Source: Pseudomonas fluorescens (GTDB lineage: Bacteria > Pseudomonadota > Gammaproteobacteria > Pseudomonadales > Pseudomonadaceae). From it: DNA of 64,000 bases. The notes beneath the pieces are model-generated. The model was not told where the DNA came from, did not search any database, and worked only from the letters and a program-made list of their open reading frames with translations. Both the position numbers and the translations under genes were made by a program. Below, piece after piece: positions 7,733-16,747 of the stretch (its first letter is position 1; every line of letters starts with the position of its first letter). The stretch spans positions 78,929-142,928 of the forward strand of contig NZ_CABVHJ010000008.1 of the NCBI RefSeq assembly GCF_902497745.1, read 5' to 3'.

Positions 7733-8564
7733 GACGGCTGCCCTCCGCTTGCAAGTGGCGAATGGTTTGCAACTCGGCGACTAGCTCAGAAAACGCCGGG
7801 AAATTGAAATCCCGCTCAAGCAGCGTGGGCTGTGCGCCAAATCGTGCGTAAGCCTCGGCCAGCAGCGACCAGACCTGCGGTTTTACCGAGGCGCCGTGGG
7901 TGTCGATTTTCAACGTATCAGACTCATCGAAATGCCCGGCCACATGCATGCCGACCACCCTGCCCGGCTCGATAGCGGCGAGAAACGATTGCGGATCGAA
8001 ACTGTGGTTGATCGCATTGACGTAAACGTTGTTGACGTCCAGCAGCAGATCGCAATCAGCCTCACGCAGCACGGCGTTGGTGAAAGTCACTTCGTTCATA
8101 TCCTGACGAGGGGCTGCGTAGTAGGAGACGTTTTCCACCGCCAGACGCCGGCCGAGAATGTCTTGAGCCTGACGGATTCGCGCGGCGACGTGGTGCACTG
8201 CCTCTTCGGTGAACGGCAACGGCAGCAAGTCGTAAAGATGCCCGTCATCACTGCAATAACTCAGGTGCTCGCTGTACAGCGGCACGTTGTAATGGTCGAG
8301 AAACACCCGCACTTCCTGCAAGAAACCGACATCCAGCGGTGCCGACCCGCCAAGTGATAGCGACAAACCGTGGCAGGACAACGGGTAGCGCTCGGCCAGT
8401 TCACGCAATGCTGCACCGTGGGCGCCGCCGACGCCGATCCAGTTTTCCGGAGCGACCTCGAGAAAATCGAAATCGCCGCTGCGGGCAGCTTGCAGGTCTT
8501 TGAGCAGGCCACGGCGCAGGCCGAGGCCGACGCTGGGTTGCGCTAATAAGGGAGGAATGTGCAT
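7725..8564 (-). CDS. DUF692 multinuclear iron enzyme (BufB/MbnB-like)
   Basis: The 279-residue protein is a TIM-barrel DUF692 enzyme. Candidate iron ligands visible in the expected places are H65 (CHGLSLS), H100 (YSEHLSY), E144 (LAVENVSYY), D176 ([11 protein letters not shown]), H207 and H211 (GMHVAGH), H223 (DTHG) and E250 (LLERDFN). The family includes MbnB and TglH, which oxidatively modify cysteines of ribosomal peptides, and BufB of copper-buffering bufferin operons. A TGAGGT ribosome site precedes the ATG. It is the first gene of the unit: no DUF2282 (BufA) precursor gene lies upstream, where only the 45-bp operator and REP DNA are found. Confidence 0.9.
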   Translation of the reverse strand: MHIPPLLAQPSVGLGLRRGLLKDLQAARSGDFDFLEVAPENWIGVGGAHGAALRELAERYPLSCHGLSLSLGGSAPLDVGFLQEVRVFLDHYNVPLYSEHLSYCSDDGHLYDLLPLPFTEEAVHHVAARIRQAQDILGRRLAVENVSYYAAPRQDMNEVTFTNAVLREADCDLLLDVNNVYVNAINHSFDPQSFLAAIEPGRVVGMHVAGHFDESDTLKIDTHGASVKPQVWSLLAEAYARFGAQPTLLERDFNFPAFSELVAELQTIRHLQAEGSRRG

Positions 8565-8641
8565 GGGATGTACCTCAGCAGTGGGTTTTGCCGAGTTGAA
8601 CCGCTGGCTGTATCACCGCTGTGTACACATGACCGGGCATT

Positions 8642-8686
8642 TGCAGCGCTGTGTATCCTCCAACCACCGCGATACACAGTGATACA
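8642..8686. promoter_or_regulatory. 45-bp inverted-repeat operator, copy 3
   Basis: TGCAGCGCTG-TGTATC (8642-8657), a 13-bp spacer, then GATACACAGT-GATACA (8671-8686). The geometry and near-consensus match the two copies at 4623-4735. It lies 77 bp upstream of the DUF692 start, a promoter-proximal position. A further lone TGTATC at 8609 may be an extra half-site. Confidence 0.65.
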
Positions 8687-8696
8687 CACCGAAAAA

Positions 8697-8788
8697 CCTG
8701 TGGGAGCGAGCCTGCTCGCGAAGGCTGCCGAACAGTCGACAACGATGTTGATTGTGCCGGCCTCTTCGCGAGCAGGCTCGCTCCCACC
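8697..8788. repeat. REP pair (inverted)
   Basis: Two REP units in inverted orientation lie between the divergent DUF692 and methyltransferase genes. The open frame that runs through them into the methyltransferase is not taken as coding. Confidence 0.9.
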
Positions 8789-8968
8789 GAGGTTTTCGCT
8801 GTTCACAAAAACAGCGCCAGCCCCGGACCGGGGCTAGACTCATTCATTACCCAGTCGAGGGGGACGCAGGACGTCAGCCGTGCCCTGCCCAACTCCGTGA
8901 CCACCGCCCGGTGGCGCACGCCTCGACCTTCGACGCCGCCGGACCGTGATCCTGTTTCAGGAGCACAC
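8789..8968. other. Leader region of the methyltransferase gene
   Basis: These 180 bases between the REP pair and the ATG at 8969 are in an open frame with the gene but show no family sequence. A short GC-rich hairpin (CAGCCCCGGACCGGGGCTAG, from about 8818) may be structural. No promoter was identified with confidence. Confidence 0.35.
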
Positions 8969-10018
8969 ATGATGGACGAGGCGAAGCTCAACCAATTCAT
9001 GGGCAAACTGGTCAACGACATGGGCGGCGCGGCGATGCTGGCCAATGTCATCGTCGGCGAAGAGCTCGGTTTGTACCGGGCGATGTCCGACAGTCAGCCG
9101 ATCAGTGCCGATGCCCTCGCCGCCAAAACCACCTGCAACCCGCGTCTGGTGCGCGAATGGCTCAGCGCTCACGCGGCGTCCGGCTACATGGAGCACCATG
9201 ACGGCCAGTTCCGTTTACCGGAAGAGCAGGCATTGGCCTTGGCCGTCGAAGACTCGCCGGTCTACGTCGCCGGTGGTCTCGGCGTGGTGGCGTCGTTTTT
9301 CCACGACAAGGACAAACTGGTCAAAGCCATGCGCGGCAACGGCGCCCTACCCTGGGGCGACCACCATCCGTGCATGTTCACCGGCACCGAGCGCTTCTTC
9401 CGGCCCGGCTATAAAGGCCACCTGATCGCCGAATGGCTACCGGCGCTGGACGGTGTGGTGGCGAAACTCGAGGAAGGCGCCAAAGTCGCCGACATCGGCT
9501 GCGGCCATGGCGCGTCGACGGTGATCATGGCCCAGGCCTTTCCCAACTCGCGCTTCGTCGGTTACGACTATCACGCGCCGTCGATCACCGTCGCCACCCA
9601 ACGCGCCGAGGAAGGCGGAGTCAGCAGCCGGGCGAAGTTTTTCCAGGGCTCGGCGAAGAGCTACCCCGGCAACGACTACGACCTGATCTGCTATTTCGAC
9701 TGCCTGCATGACATGGGCGACCCGGTCGGCGCCGCGCGTCACGCTTATGACTCGCTGAAAGACGACGGCACGGTGTTACTGGTCGAGCCGTTCGCCAACG
9801 ACACGCTGGACGACAACATCAACCCGGTCGGACGGCTGTTCTACGCCGCCTCGACATTCATCTGCACACCCAACTCGTTGTCTCAGGAAGTCGGCCTGGG
9901 CCTGGGTGCGCAGGCCGGGGAAATGCGTCTGCGCAAAGTGTTTGTCGAGGCCGGGTTCAAGCACTTCCGCCGGGCCACGCAAACACCGTTCAACCTGATT
10001 CTGGAGGCTCGCAAGTAA
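8969..10018 (+). CDS. Winged-helix SAM-dependent methyltransferase
   Basis: The ATG at 8969 follows CAGGAG and gives 349 residues; the open frame back to 8651 runs through REP DNA. Residues about 1-110 form a winged-helix/dimerisation domain (LGLYRAM, PRLVREWLSAHAASGY). Residues about 165-300 are the methyltransferase core with motif I VADIGCGHGASTVIMAQAFP, FVGYDYH and FDCLHDMGDP. The layout matches Rv2258c-like class I methyltransferases. The substrate is unknown. It lies 54 bases ahead of the sirtuin gene on the same strand. Confidence 0.85.
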   Translation: MMDEAKLNQFMGKLVNDMGGAAMLANVIVGEELGLYRAMSDSQPISADALAAKTTCNPRLVREWLSAHAASGYMEHHDGQFRLPEEQALALAVEDSPVYVAGGLGVVASFFHDKDKLVKAMRGNGALPWGDHHPCMFTGTERFFRPGYKGHLIAEWLPALDGVVAKLEEGAKVADIGCGHGASTVIMAQAFPNSRFVGYDYHAPSITVATQRAEEGGVSSRAKFFQGSAKSYPGNDYDLICYFDCLHDMGDPVGAARHAYDSLKDDGTVLLVEPFANDTLDDNINPVGRLFYAASTFICTPNSLSQEVGLGLGAQAGEMRLRKVFVEAGFKHFRRATQTPFNLILEARK

Positions 10019-10072
10019 CCCGCGCGGGTCGCGTGCTAACCTGCTGGCACCGTCCACTTCGGAGCGCTGACC

Positions 10073-10915
10073 ATGCTCGACAGCCCGACCCGCGAACACC
10101 TCGACACCCTGCAAGAGGTGATGGCTGATGGCGACTTTATCGTACTGACCGGGGCCGGCATCAGCACGCCGTCGGGCATTCCGGATTACCGCGACAGCGA
10201 CGGAGTACGCCGTGGCCGACAACCGATGATGTACCAGGAGTTCCTCGCCGCCCCAGAATCACGCCGCCGCTATTGGGCGCGGGCGATGCTTGGCTGGCCG
10301 AGAGTGCGTCAGGCGCAGCCGAATGCAGCGCATGAGGCATTGGCCGATTTGCAGCACGGTGGGCTGATCCGCGATTTGATCACCCAGAACGTCGACACCC
10401 TGCACGATCAGGCCGGCAGCCACGATGTGATCGAACTGCACGGCAGCTTGCACCGCGTTGTGTGTCTGGACTGTGGCCAGCGCAGTGAGCGTGATTCGAT
10501 TCAGCAATTGATGGAACAACAAAATCCGTATCTGGCCGGGGTCGATGCGGTGCAGGCACCGGATGGCGACACCCTGCTCGACCCGGCGTTCGAGGCGCGT
10601 TTTCAGGTACCGCACTGTCCGCATTGCGCCGGTGAACGGATGAAACCGGATGTGGTGTTTTTCGGCGAGAACGTCGCGCAGCCCACGGCGGCACGGGCGA
10701 TGAAGGCGGCAGAAAATGCGGCGGGGATGTTGGTGGTGGGGTCTTCTTTGATGGCGTATTCGGCGTTTCGTTTGTGCCGGGTGATTGCCGATCGTGGCAA
10801 GCCGTTGATTGCAATCAATCTGGGCAAGACCCGCGCGGATGATTTGCTGGATTTGAAGATTGAAGCGTCGTGTGAACAGCTTTTGCCGTTGTTGGTTGAA
10901 GTGCTGGATCGGTGA
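10073..10915 (+). CDS. Sir2-family NAD-dependent deacylase
   Basis: The 280-residue protein has all sirtuin motifs. The NAD loop is GAGISTPSGIPDYRD (27-41), then TQNVDTLHDQAG (104-115). The catalytic histidine is H123 (ELHGS). Four zinc cysteines lie in CLDC (131/134) and CPHC (182/185), and MKPDVVFFGE follows. The long stretch between the cysteine pairs (about 47 residues) is typical of class II-type bacterial sirtuins. It would remove acyl groups from protein lysines using NAD+. Targets are unknown, and the neighbours do not narrow them. Confidence 0.92.
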   Translation: MLDSPTREHLDTLQEVMADGDFIVLTGAGISTPSGIPDYRDSDGVRRGRQPMMYQEFLAAPESRRRYWARAMLGWPRVRQAQPNAAHEALADLQHGGLIRDLITQNVDTLHDQAGSHDVIELHGSLHRVVCLDCGQRSERDSIQQLMEQQNPYLAGVDAVQAPDGDTLLDPAFEARFQVPHCPHCAGERMKPDVVFFGENVAQPTAARAMKAAENAAGMLVVGSSLMAYSAFRLCRVIADRGKPLIAINLGKTRADDLLDLKIEASCEQLLPLLVEVLDR

Positions 10916-10949
10916 CTTGCTGCACTATGTGCTCGACTCAGGACCCAGG

Positions 10950-11112
10950 CCCCTCACCCCAGCCCTCTCCCAAGGGAGAGGGAGCTGACCGAGTTGTTCT
11001 CAAGCAATACGTCGACCTGAAAATTTCGAGTCGAACCCATTTTCTGAAATGCCCCCGATCGGCTCCCTTTCCCCCTCGCCCAGGGGAGAGGGAGAGGGTT
11101 GGGGTGAGGGGG
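10950..11112. repeat. Inverted intergenic repeat, CCCTCACCCCAGCCC family
   Basis: The ends CCCTCACCCCAGCCCTCTCC and its inverse (..GGGTTGGGGTGAGGGGG) flank a 90-bp centre that itself carries GGGAGAGGG-type hairpins. A second element of the same family lies at 25248-25431. It separates the convergent sirtuin and LysR genes. Confidence 0.85.
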
Positions 11113-11118
11113 TAGATC

Positions 11119-12006
11119 TCACAGTCGCCCCAGATCTTCAGCCTTGAGAATATCGAACAACGCCTGCGCCGCTGCCGACAGTTCATTGCCCGGTTCGGTC
11201 AGCACGCCGATGGCCCGCTCCACCGAGTCGTCCAGCGTCAGGCAATGGGCGCCCAGTTCTTGCATCTGCTCGGCACACAACGCCGGGACGGCGCTGACGC
11301 CCAGACCGCTGGCGACCATGCGCCCGACCGTCGCCAATTGATGGCTTTCAAATTCCACCGGCAACTTCATGCCGCGAGCCTGCAAGTGCTCTTCGAGCAT
11401 CACCCGCACCGTCGATGGCCGCTGCAAGGTGATAAACGGCTCCTGAAGCAACGTCTGCCAATCGATCTCAGCGCGCTGGGCCAACGGCGAATCCTTCGAT
11501 ACCACCGCAACAAAGCGATCCATGTACAACGGCGTGAACGTCATTGCCGTGTTTTGCATCGGCTCGAACGCCACGCCCAGTTCCACCTGACGATCACGAA
11601 CCATCTCCAGCACTTGCTCATTGATCACGTCGTTAACCGTGACGTTGACGTTTGGATAGCGCGCACGAAACGTTTTGAGGATCGGCGGCAGCAGGTTGCC
11701 GGCAAACGACGGCATCGCCGCCAGCGTCACCCGCCCGCGTTGCAAGCTGAAGCGTTGGCGCATCTCGTCTTCGGCGTTGTCCCAGTCGGCGATCAGCCGT
11801 CGAGCCAGTGGCAGCAAGGATTCGCCTTCGGCCGTCAGCGCGACGTTGCGTGTGTTGCGGCTAAACAGGCGCCCGCCGAGACCCTCTTCCAGCGCTTTGA
11901 TGGTCAGGCTCAACGCCGATTGCGACAGGTGCAGGCGCTCGCAGGCCACGGCGAAGCTGAGGCTCTGGGCGACGGCGAGGAAGGCGCGGATCTGTTTGAT
12001 GGTCAT
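11119..12006 (-). CDS. dhcR: LysR-type regulator (DhcR-like)
   Basis: The 295-residue protein has an N-terminal winged HTH (about 1-60: IRAFLAVAQSLSFAVACERL, SQSALSLTIKALE). The effector-binding domain spans about 88-290. It is divergent from the CoA-transferase/thiolase operon, the same arrangement as the P. aeruginosa dhcR-dhcAB-atoB locus used in carnitine breakdown. The symbol rests on that arrangement and is tentative. It likely activates the divergent operon in response to a carnitine-derived or ketone-body metabolite. Confidence 0.8.
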   Translation of the reverse strand: MTIKQIRAFLAVAQSLSFAVACERLHLSQSALSLTIKALEEGLGGRLFSRNTRNVALTAEGESLLPLARRLIADWDNAEDEMRQRFSLQRGRVTLAAMPSFAGNLLPPILKTFRARYPNVNVTVNDVINEQVLEMVRDRQVELGVAFEPMQNTAMTFTPLYMDRFVAVVSKDSPLAQRAEIDWQTLLQEPFITLQRPSTVRVMLEEHLQARGMKLPVEFESHQLATVGRMVASGLGVSAVPALCAEQMQELGAHCLTLDDSVERAIGVLTEPGNELSAAAQALFDILKAEDLGRL

Positions 12007-12032
12007 ACTGAAGCCTCAGGATCGTCGGTGAT

Positions 12033-12134
12033 GATCGTTCCCATGCTCTGCGTGGGAATGCAGCCCGTGACGCTCCGCGTCACTGGACGCGGAGCGTCCC
12101 TAGAGGCGTTCCCACGCAGAGCATGGGAACGATC
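12033..12134. repeat. Inverted repeat, GATCGTTCCCAYGCTC family
   Basis: GATCGTTCCCATGCTCTGCG and its exact inverse bound a 100-bp element with an inner GACGCTCCGCGTC hairpin. Related elements lie at 25491-25601 and 30730-30814. It sits inside the divergent dhcR-dhcA control region. Confidence 0.88.
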
Positions 12135-12164
12135 AAGCGTTAAGCAGCACGCCAAAACGCGACT

Positions 12165-12180
12165 ATTGAGCTTTATCAAT
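12165..12180. promoter_or_regulatory. Possible LysR-type binding site
   Basis: ATTGA-N6-TCAAT is a short dyad containing T-N11-A-like spacing. It lies about 100 bp upstream of the CoA-transferase A start, in the divergent region. The match is short and could arise by chance. Confidence 0.35.
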
Positions 12181-12278
12181 CAATCGACCTTAAAAATCAA
12201 CTTAACAAATATATCTTCCAGCGAGACACTCCAACCATTCGGCTAGCCAGCCGCCCGCAAATAATAAAAGAGGTGCAT

Positions 12279-12977
12279 ATGGCAGGTTTCGACAAGCGCG
12301 TGAGTTCCTACGAGGAAGCCCTGGCCGGGCTTGAGGACGGCATGACCGTCATCGCCGGCGGTTTCGGTCTGTGCGGCATTCCGGAAAACCTGATCGCCGA
12401 GATCAAGCGCAAAGGCACCCGCGACCTCACCGTCGTATCCAACAACTGCGGCGTCGACGGCTTTGGCCTCGGCGTGCTGCTCACCGATCGTCAGATCAGC
12501 AAAGTCATCGCCTCCTACGTCGGCGAAAACAAGCTGTTCGAAGAGCAACTGCTCAAAGGCGATATCGAAGTCATCCTGACCCCGCAAGGCACTCTCGCCG
12601 AGAAAATGCGCGCAGGCGGCGCCGGCATTCCGGCCTTCTTCACCGCCACCGGCGTCGGCACCCCGGTCGCCGAAGGCAAGGAAGTACGCGAATTCAAAGG
12701 ACGCAAGTACTTGATGGAAGAATCCATCACTGGCGACTTCGCCATCGTCAAAGGCTGGAAAGCCGACCACTTTGGCAACGTCATCTACCGCCACACCGCG
12801 CAGAACTTCAACCCGCTGGCCGCCACCGCCGGCAAGATCACTGTGGTTGAAGTCGAAGAAATCGTCGAACCCGGCGAACTCGATCCCTCGCAGATCCACA
12901 CCCCGGGCATCTACGTCGATCGAGTCATTTGCGGCACGTTCGAAAAACGCATCGAACAGCGCACCATCCGCAAATAA
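12279..12977 (+). CDS. dhcA: 3-oxoacid CoA-transferase subunit A
   Basis: The ATG at 12279 follows AGAGGT; a GTG six bases earlier is inside that site. The 232 residues match the alpha subunit of family I CoA-transferases. They have the phosphate-binding [13 protein letters not shown] near the N-terminus, [12 protein letters not shown], and the [16 protein letters not shown] segment. With subunit B it moves CoA from succinyl-CoA to a 3-oxoacid such as acetoacetate or dehydrocarnitine. Order and the divergent LysR gene match the Pseudomonas dhcAB-atoB locus; the true substrate is not readable from sequence. Confidence 0.92.
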   Translation: MAGFDKRVSSYEEALAGLEDGMTVIAGGFGLCGIPENLIAEIKRKGTRDLTVVSNNCGVDGFGLGVLLTDRQISKVIASYVGENKLFEEQLLKGDIEVILTPQGTLAEKMRAGGAGIPAFFTATGVGTPVAEGKEVREFKGRKYLMEESITGDFAIVKGWKADHFGNVIYRHTAQNFNPLAATAGKITVVEVEEIVEPGELDPSQIHTPGIYVDRVICGTFEKRIEQRTIRK

Positions 12978-13001
12978 CTCAGGCTGACGGAGAATAAAAC
13001 C

Positions 13002-13667
13002 ATGGCACTTACCCGCGAACAAATGGCTCAGCGCGTCGCCCGCGAAATGCAGGACGGCTTTTATGTGAACCTCGGCATCGGCATTCCGACCCTGGTCGCC
13101 AACTACATTCCCGAAGGCATGGAAGTCATGCTGCAATCGGAAAACGGCCTGCTCGGCATGGGCCCGTTTCCGACTGAAGACACCATTGATGCCGACATGA
13201 TCAACGCCGGCAAACAGACCGTGACCGCGCGCATCGGCGCGTCGATTTTCAACTCCGCCGAATCCTTCGCGATGATCCGTGGTGGCCACGTCGACCTGAC
13301 CGTGCTCGGCGCATTCGAAGTGGACGTCGAAGGCAACATCGCTTCGTGGATGATCCCCGGCAAACTGGTCAAGGGCATGGGCGGCGCGATGGACCTGGTG
13401 GCCGGTGCCGACAACATCATCGTGATCATGACCCACGCATCGAAGGACGGTGAGTCCAAGCTACTCGCCAAATGCAGCCTGCCGCTGACCGGCGCCGGTT
13501 GCATCAAACGTGTGCTGACCGACCTCGCCTACCTGGAAATCGAAAATGGCGCTTTTGTCCTCAAGGAACGCGCACCTGGCGTCAGCGTCGAGGAAATCGT
13601 CGCCAAAACCGCTGGTAAACTGATCGTCCCGGATCACGTACCGGAAATGCAGTTCGCTGCCGAGTGA
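13002..13667 (+). CDS. dhcB: 3-oxoacid CoA-transferase subunit B
   Basis: The 221-residue protein is the beta subunit. The catalytic glutamate lies in the SENG motif (LQSENGLLG, about residue 46), preceded by [29 protein letters not shown] is the conserved central segment. It starts 24 bases after subunit A with a CTGACGGAG ribosome site, and 11 bases before the thiolase gene, so the three are one operon. Confidence 0.93.
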   Translation: MALTREQMAQRVAREMQDGFYVNLGIGIPTLVANYIPEGMEVMLQSENGLLGMGPFPTEDTIDADMINAGKQTVTARIGASIFNSAESFAMIRGGHVDLTVLGAFEVDVEGNIASWMIPGKLVKGMGGAMDLVAGADNIIVIMTHASKDGESKLLAKCSLPLTGAGCIKRVLTDLAYLEIENGAFVLKERAPGVSVEEIVAKTAGKLIVPDHVPEMQFAAE

Positions 13668-13678
13668 GGAATTCGAAA

Positions 13679-14860
13679 ATGCAAGACGTCGTAATTGTTG
13701 CCGCCACGCGTACCGCGATCGGCAGTTTCCAGGGTTCGCTGGCCAGCGTGTCCGCGGTGGATCTGGGCGCGGCGGTGATCCGCCAGTTGCTCGAGCAGAC
13801 CGGTCTGGACGGTGCGCAGGTCGATGAAGTGATCATGGGCCAGGTATTGACCGCCGGCGCCGGCCAGAACCCGGCGCGTCAGTCGGCGATCAAGGCTGGC
13901 TTGCCCCACGCCGTACCGGCGATGACCCTGAACAAAGTGTGCGGTTCGGGCCTGAAAGCCCTGCACCTCGGCGCACAGGCGATCCGTTGCGGCGACGCTG
14001 ACGTGATCATCGCCGGCGGCCAGGAGAACATGAGCCTGTCCAACTACGTCATGCCGGGCGCACGCACCGGTCTGCGCATGGGCCACGCGCAAATCGTCGA
14101 CACCATGATCAGCGATGGTCTGTGGGATGCGTTCAACGATTACCACATGGGCATCACTGCAGAGAATCTGGTCGACAAGTACGAAATCAGCCGCGAGCAG
14201 CAAGACGCCTTCGCCGCAGCCTCGCAGCAGAAAGCCGCCGCCGCGATTGAAGCCGGCCGCTTTGTCGATGAGATCACCCCGATCCTGATCCCGCAGCGCA
14301 AAGGCGATCCGGTGGCGTTCAAGGTTGATGAACAGCCGCGCGGCGACACCACCGCCGAATCCCTGGCGAAACTGCGTCCGGCTTTTAAAAAGGACGGCAG
14401 CGTCACGGCTGGCAACGCTTCGTCGCTGAATGACGGCGCCGCTGCGGTCATCCTGATGAGCGCCGAGAAAGCCAAAGCCCTCGGCCTGCCGGTTCTGGCG
14501 AAAATCGCCGCCTACGCCAACGCCGGTGTTGATCCGGCAATCATGGGCATCGGCCCGGTGTCGGCCACCCGCCGCTGCCTCGACAAGGCCGGCTGGGACA
14601 TCGGCCAGCTCGACCTGATCGAAGCCAACGAAGCGTTCGCCGCGCAATCGCTGGCGGTGGCCAAGGATCTGCAATGGGATCTGGACAAGGTCAACGTCAA
14701 CGGCGGCGCCATCGCCCTCGGTCACCCGATCGGTGCATCGGGTTGCCGTGTGCTGGTGACCTTGCTGCATGAAATGATCAAGCGTGATGCGAAAAAGGGT
14801 CTGGCGACCCTGTGCATCGGCGGCGGCCAGGGTGTGGCGCTGGCGCTGGAACGCGCTTAA
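13679..14860 (+). CDS. atoB: Acetyl-CoA acetyltransferase (thiolase)
   Basis: The ATG at 13679 gives 393 residues, the normal thiolase length; a GTG at 13664 would overlap the previous gene. Catalytic residues are visible: the acyl-accepting cysteine in [11 protein letters not shown] (about residue 88), the histidine in [14 protein letters not shown], and the second cysteine in CIGGGQG near the C-terminus. It cleaves acetoacetyl-CoA to two acetyl-CoA, completing the pathway begun by the CoA-transferase. Confidence 0.94.
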   Translation: MQDVVIVAATRTAIGSFQGSLASVSAVDLGAAVIRQLLEQTGLDGAQVDEVIMGQVLTAGAGQNPARQSAIKAGLPHAVPAMTLNKVCGSGLKALHLGAQAIRCGDADVIIAGGQENMSLSNYVMPGARTGLRMGHAQIVDTMISDGLWDAFNDYHMGITAENLVDKYEISREQQDAFAAASQQKAAAAIEAGRFVDEITPILIPQRKGDPVAFKVDEQPRGDTTAESLAKLRPAFKKDGSVTAGNASSLNDGAAAVILMSAEKAKALGLPVLAKIAAYANAGVDPAIMGIGPVSATRRCLDKAGWDIGQLDLIEANEAFAAQSLAVAKDLQWDLDKVNVNGGAIALGHPIGASGCRVLVTLLHEMIKRDAKKGLATLCIGGGQGVALALERA

Positions 14861-14915
14861 CAGAGTTCAACAGTGAATGGCGGATCCACGACATCCGCCG
14901 CTTGCTGGCAACAAA

Positions 14916-14952
14916 AACCCGGTGCGACTTGCGTTGTACCGGGTGTTTTTTT
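14916..14952 (+). terminator. Rho-independent terminator after atoB
   Basis: The stem ACCCGGT..ACCGGGT has a 14-base loop followed by a run of T interrupted once by G. It lies 56 bases after the atoB stop and ends the dhcAB-atoB operon. Confidence 0.75.
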
Positions 14953-14985
14953 GCCCATCGAAAATCCGCTTTGAAAGTTCGGCCC

Positions 14986-15070
14986 CCTTCGCGAGCAAGC
15001 TCGCTCCCACAGGGGAACGCGTTTCAAATTGTGGGAGCGACGGTGCGACGATTCGACTTGCTCGCGAAGA
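14986..15070. repeat. REP pair with an expanded second unit
   Basis: The first unit is a normal REP. The second reads GTGGGAGCGA then CGGTGCGACGATTCGA before CTTGCTCGCGAA, so its loop is enlarged by about 15 bases. It lies between convergent atoB and cobF. Confidence 0.8.
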
Positions 15071-15092
15071 GGCCCGCTCGGCCAGCGAAAAT

Positions 15093-15848
15093 CTAAGGCT
15101 TACGCAGCAGGTACGTATCCATGATCCACCCATGCTCCGCCCGCGCCGCCTTGCGCACCCGCTCGATCTCATCCGCGACATCCGCCAGCCTGCCACTGAT
15201 CAGGATCTCGTCCGGTGTGCCCAGGTAAGCCCCCCAATAAATCTCGGTCTGCTGATCGGCGACCCGCTGATACGAATCCTCAGCATCAAGCATCACCACC
15301 AGACTGTCCGCATCACTCACCTGCCCCGCTGCCAAACGCCGCCCGGTGGTGATTTCAATGGAACGGCCGATGGTGTTCAGCGGCACTTTGTGCTGCGCCG
15401 CGAGCGCCTGCACGCTGGTAATCCCGGGGATCACTTCAAACTCGAAGGCACACGCGCCCGAGGCCAGAATCGCCTGAAGGATGCGCACGGTGCTGTCGTA
15501 CAACGCCGGATCGCCCCAGACCAGAAAACCGCCGCACTGGCCGTCAGACAATTCGTCATTGATCAGGCGTTCGAAGGTCTGCTGCTTGGCACGGTTCAGG
15601 TCATCGACACTGGCGGTGTAGTCGACATCACCGCGCACGCGCTCCGGGCTGTGGGCTTCGACGAAGCGATAGTCGGGGTCGTCGATGTAGCGTTCACAGA
15701 TCTCTCGGCGCAGGTCGATCAGTTTGTCCTTGCTCGTGCCTTTGTCCATCAAAAAAAACACGTCGACCTGATTCAGCGCCTTCACGGCCTGCATCGTGAT
15801 GTAGTCGGGATTACCGGCACCGATGCCGATCACCAGCAGTTGTTTCAT
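15093..15848 (-). CDS. cobF: Precorrin-6A synthase (deacetylating)
   Basis: The 251-residue enzyme of the aerobic cobalamin pathway methylates C-1 of precorrin-5 with release of acetate. It is a tetrapyrrole methylase fold: N-terminal LLVIGIGAGNPDYITMQAV, then GGFLVWGDPALYDSTVRIL and FEVIPGITSVQALAA (the SAM site). The chosen ATG at 15848 follows AAGGAG; a TTG one codon earlier is less likely. The start overlaps the stop of the phosphatase gene by one base (TGATG). It is isolated here from other cob genes. Confidence 0.92.
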   Translation of the reverse strand: MKQLLVIGIGAGNPDYITMQAVKALNQVDVFFLMDKGTSKDKLIDLRREICERYIDDPDYRFVEAHSPERVRGDVDYTASVDDLNRAKQQTFERLINDELSDGQCGGFLVWGDPALYDSTVRILQAILASGACAFEFEVIPGITSVQALAAQHKVPLNTIGRSIEITTGRRLAAGQVSDADSLVVMLDAEDSYQRVADQQTEIYWGAYLGTPDEILISGRLADVADEIERVRKAARAEHGWIMDTYLLRKP

Positions 15849-16423
15849 CAACGTGCTCCTTTAACGTCCAGACCCGGCAAGCGTAGCCGCCAGCGCCCGG
15901 TGAAACGCAGTTCGACCATCGATAATGGTTCGACATCAATGTCATGAAACGCTGTGCCTTGCATCACGTGGATCAGCGCGGCGCGGATGACAAACGGATG
16001 CGTCACCGCCACCACATGTCCCGGCGTGGCTTGCAGGCTGCTCAGCCATATCGCCACGCGCTCGCATAACTGCGCCACCGACTCACCGCCGTGAGGTGTT
16101 GCGTGGGGATCTTCGAGCCAGGCGTGCAGCGCCGGGTCTTCAGAGTTTTGCAGGGATTTGATCGATACCCCGTGCCAGCGCCCCCAGTCACATTCGCGCA
16201 GCGCCTCGTCGATCTGCGCATCGGCGCCAAACCACGCCGCCGTCTGGCGGGTGCGCAATTCCGGCGCGCAAATCAAGCGTCGTGGGGGAGCAACACGCTC
16301 GGCCAGTGCACCTGACGCCAGCGCGCTATTTTCAACAGGCTCGTTCGTAGGAAAACACGCCAATTTCTGTGCGACGGTTCGAGCATGGCAAATCAATGTC
16401 AAACGAGTGCTCTGCACAGGCAT
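15848..16423 (-). CDS. Histidine phosphatase family protein
   Basis: The 191-residue protein belongs to the phosphoglycerate-mutase-like phosphatases. The phospho-acceptor motif is LICHART, in place of the usual RHG/RHGET. CAPELRTRQTA supplies the second arginine, and VVAVTHPFVIRAALIHV the second histidine. A GGAG precedes the ATG. It is coupled to cobF. CobC-type phosphatases of this fold act in cobalamin synthesis, so a B12-related role is possible. The atypical active-site motif and short length make the substrate uncertain. Confidence 0.78.
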   Translation of the reverse strand: MPVQSTRLTLICHARTVAQKLACFPTNEPVENSALASGALAERVAPPRRLICAPELRTRQTAAWFGADAQIDEALRECDWGRWHGVSIKSLQNSEDPALHAWLEDPHATPHGGESVAQLCERVAIWLSSLQATPGHVVAVTHPFVIRAALIHVMQGTAFHDIDVEPLSMVELRFTGRWRLRLPGLDVKGAR

Positions 16424-16747
16424 CGCTCCGGTAGGCCTTGATGAAAATCAACGACGTAAAGCCGTTCTTTTGGCAATTGTGCCGTAAACCGAGGGTTGCG
16501 GGACTGCCGGATAGCCACCGGCAAAAACGACGACGCCAGGAATACGGCAATATCTGACAGCGTTGTGGGCAATGGACTACAAGGCCGGTCGAAATCCGTG
16601 TAGCCCTTGTTACACGGGCACCGCGCCCCATTTTGGCGCCGTTTCAACACGCTGAAAAATTCACTAGACATGTAGCATCAGTTACATAAATACTGTTTTA
16701 ACGGATTATGAAGCGAATTCAACACCCCCCATCCAGCAGGAGCCCGG
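16424..16747. other. Divergent control region, phosphatase/rpiR-type genes
   Basis: These 324 bases hold the promoters of the cobF unit and of the RpiR-type regulator. An AT-rich stretch (about 16660-16715, ATAAATACTGTTTTAAC) is the likeliest promoter of the rightward genes. No cobalamin riboswitch was found: the B12-box pattern is missing on both strands. Nothing else was recognised. Confidence 0.4.

Noticed and set aside
8651..8968. N-terminal extension of the winged-helix methyltransferase
   Set aside because: The frame is open but passes through a REP pair. The ATG at 8969 has a good ribosome site and begins the family sequence.
16424..16747. Cobalamin riboswitch upstream of the cobF unit
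   Set aside because: Searched by eye on both strands for the B12 box and its usual GCCACTG element. Only loosely similar GC-rich hairpins were found.
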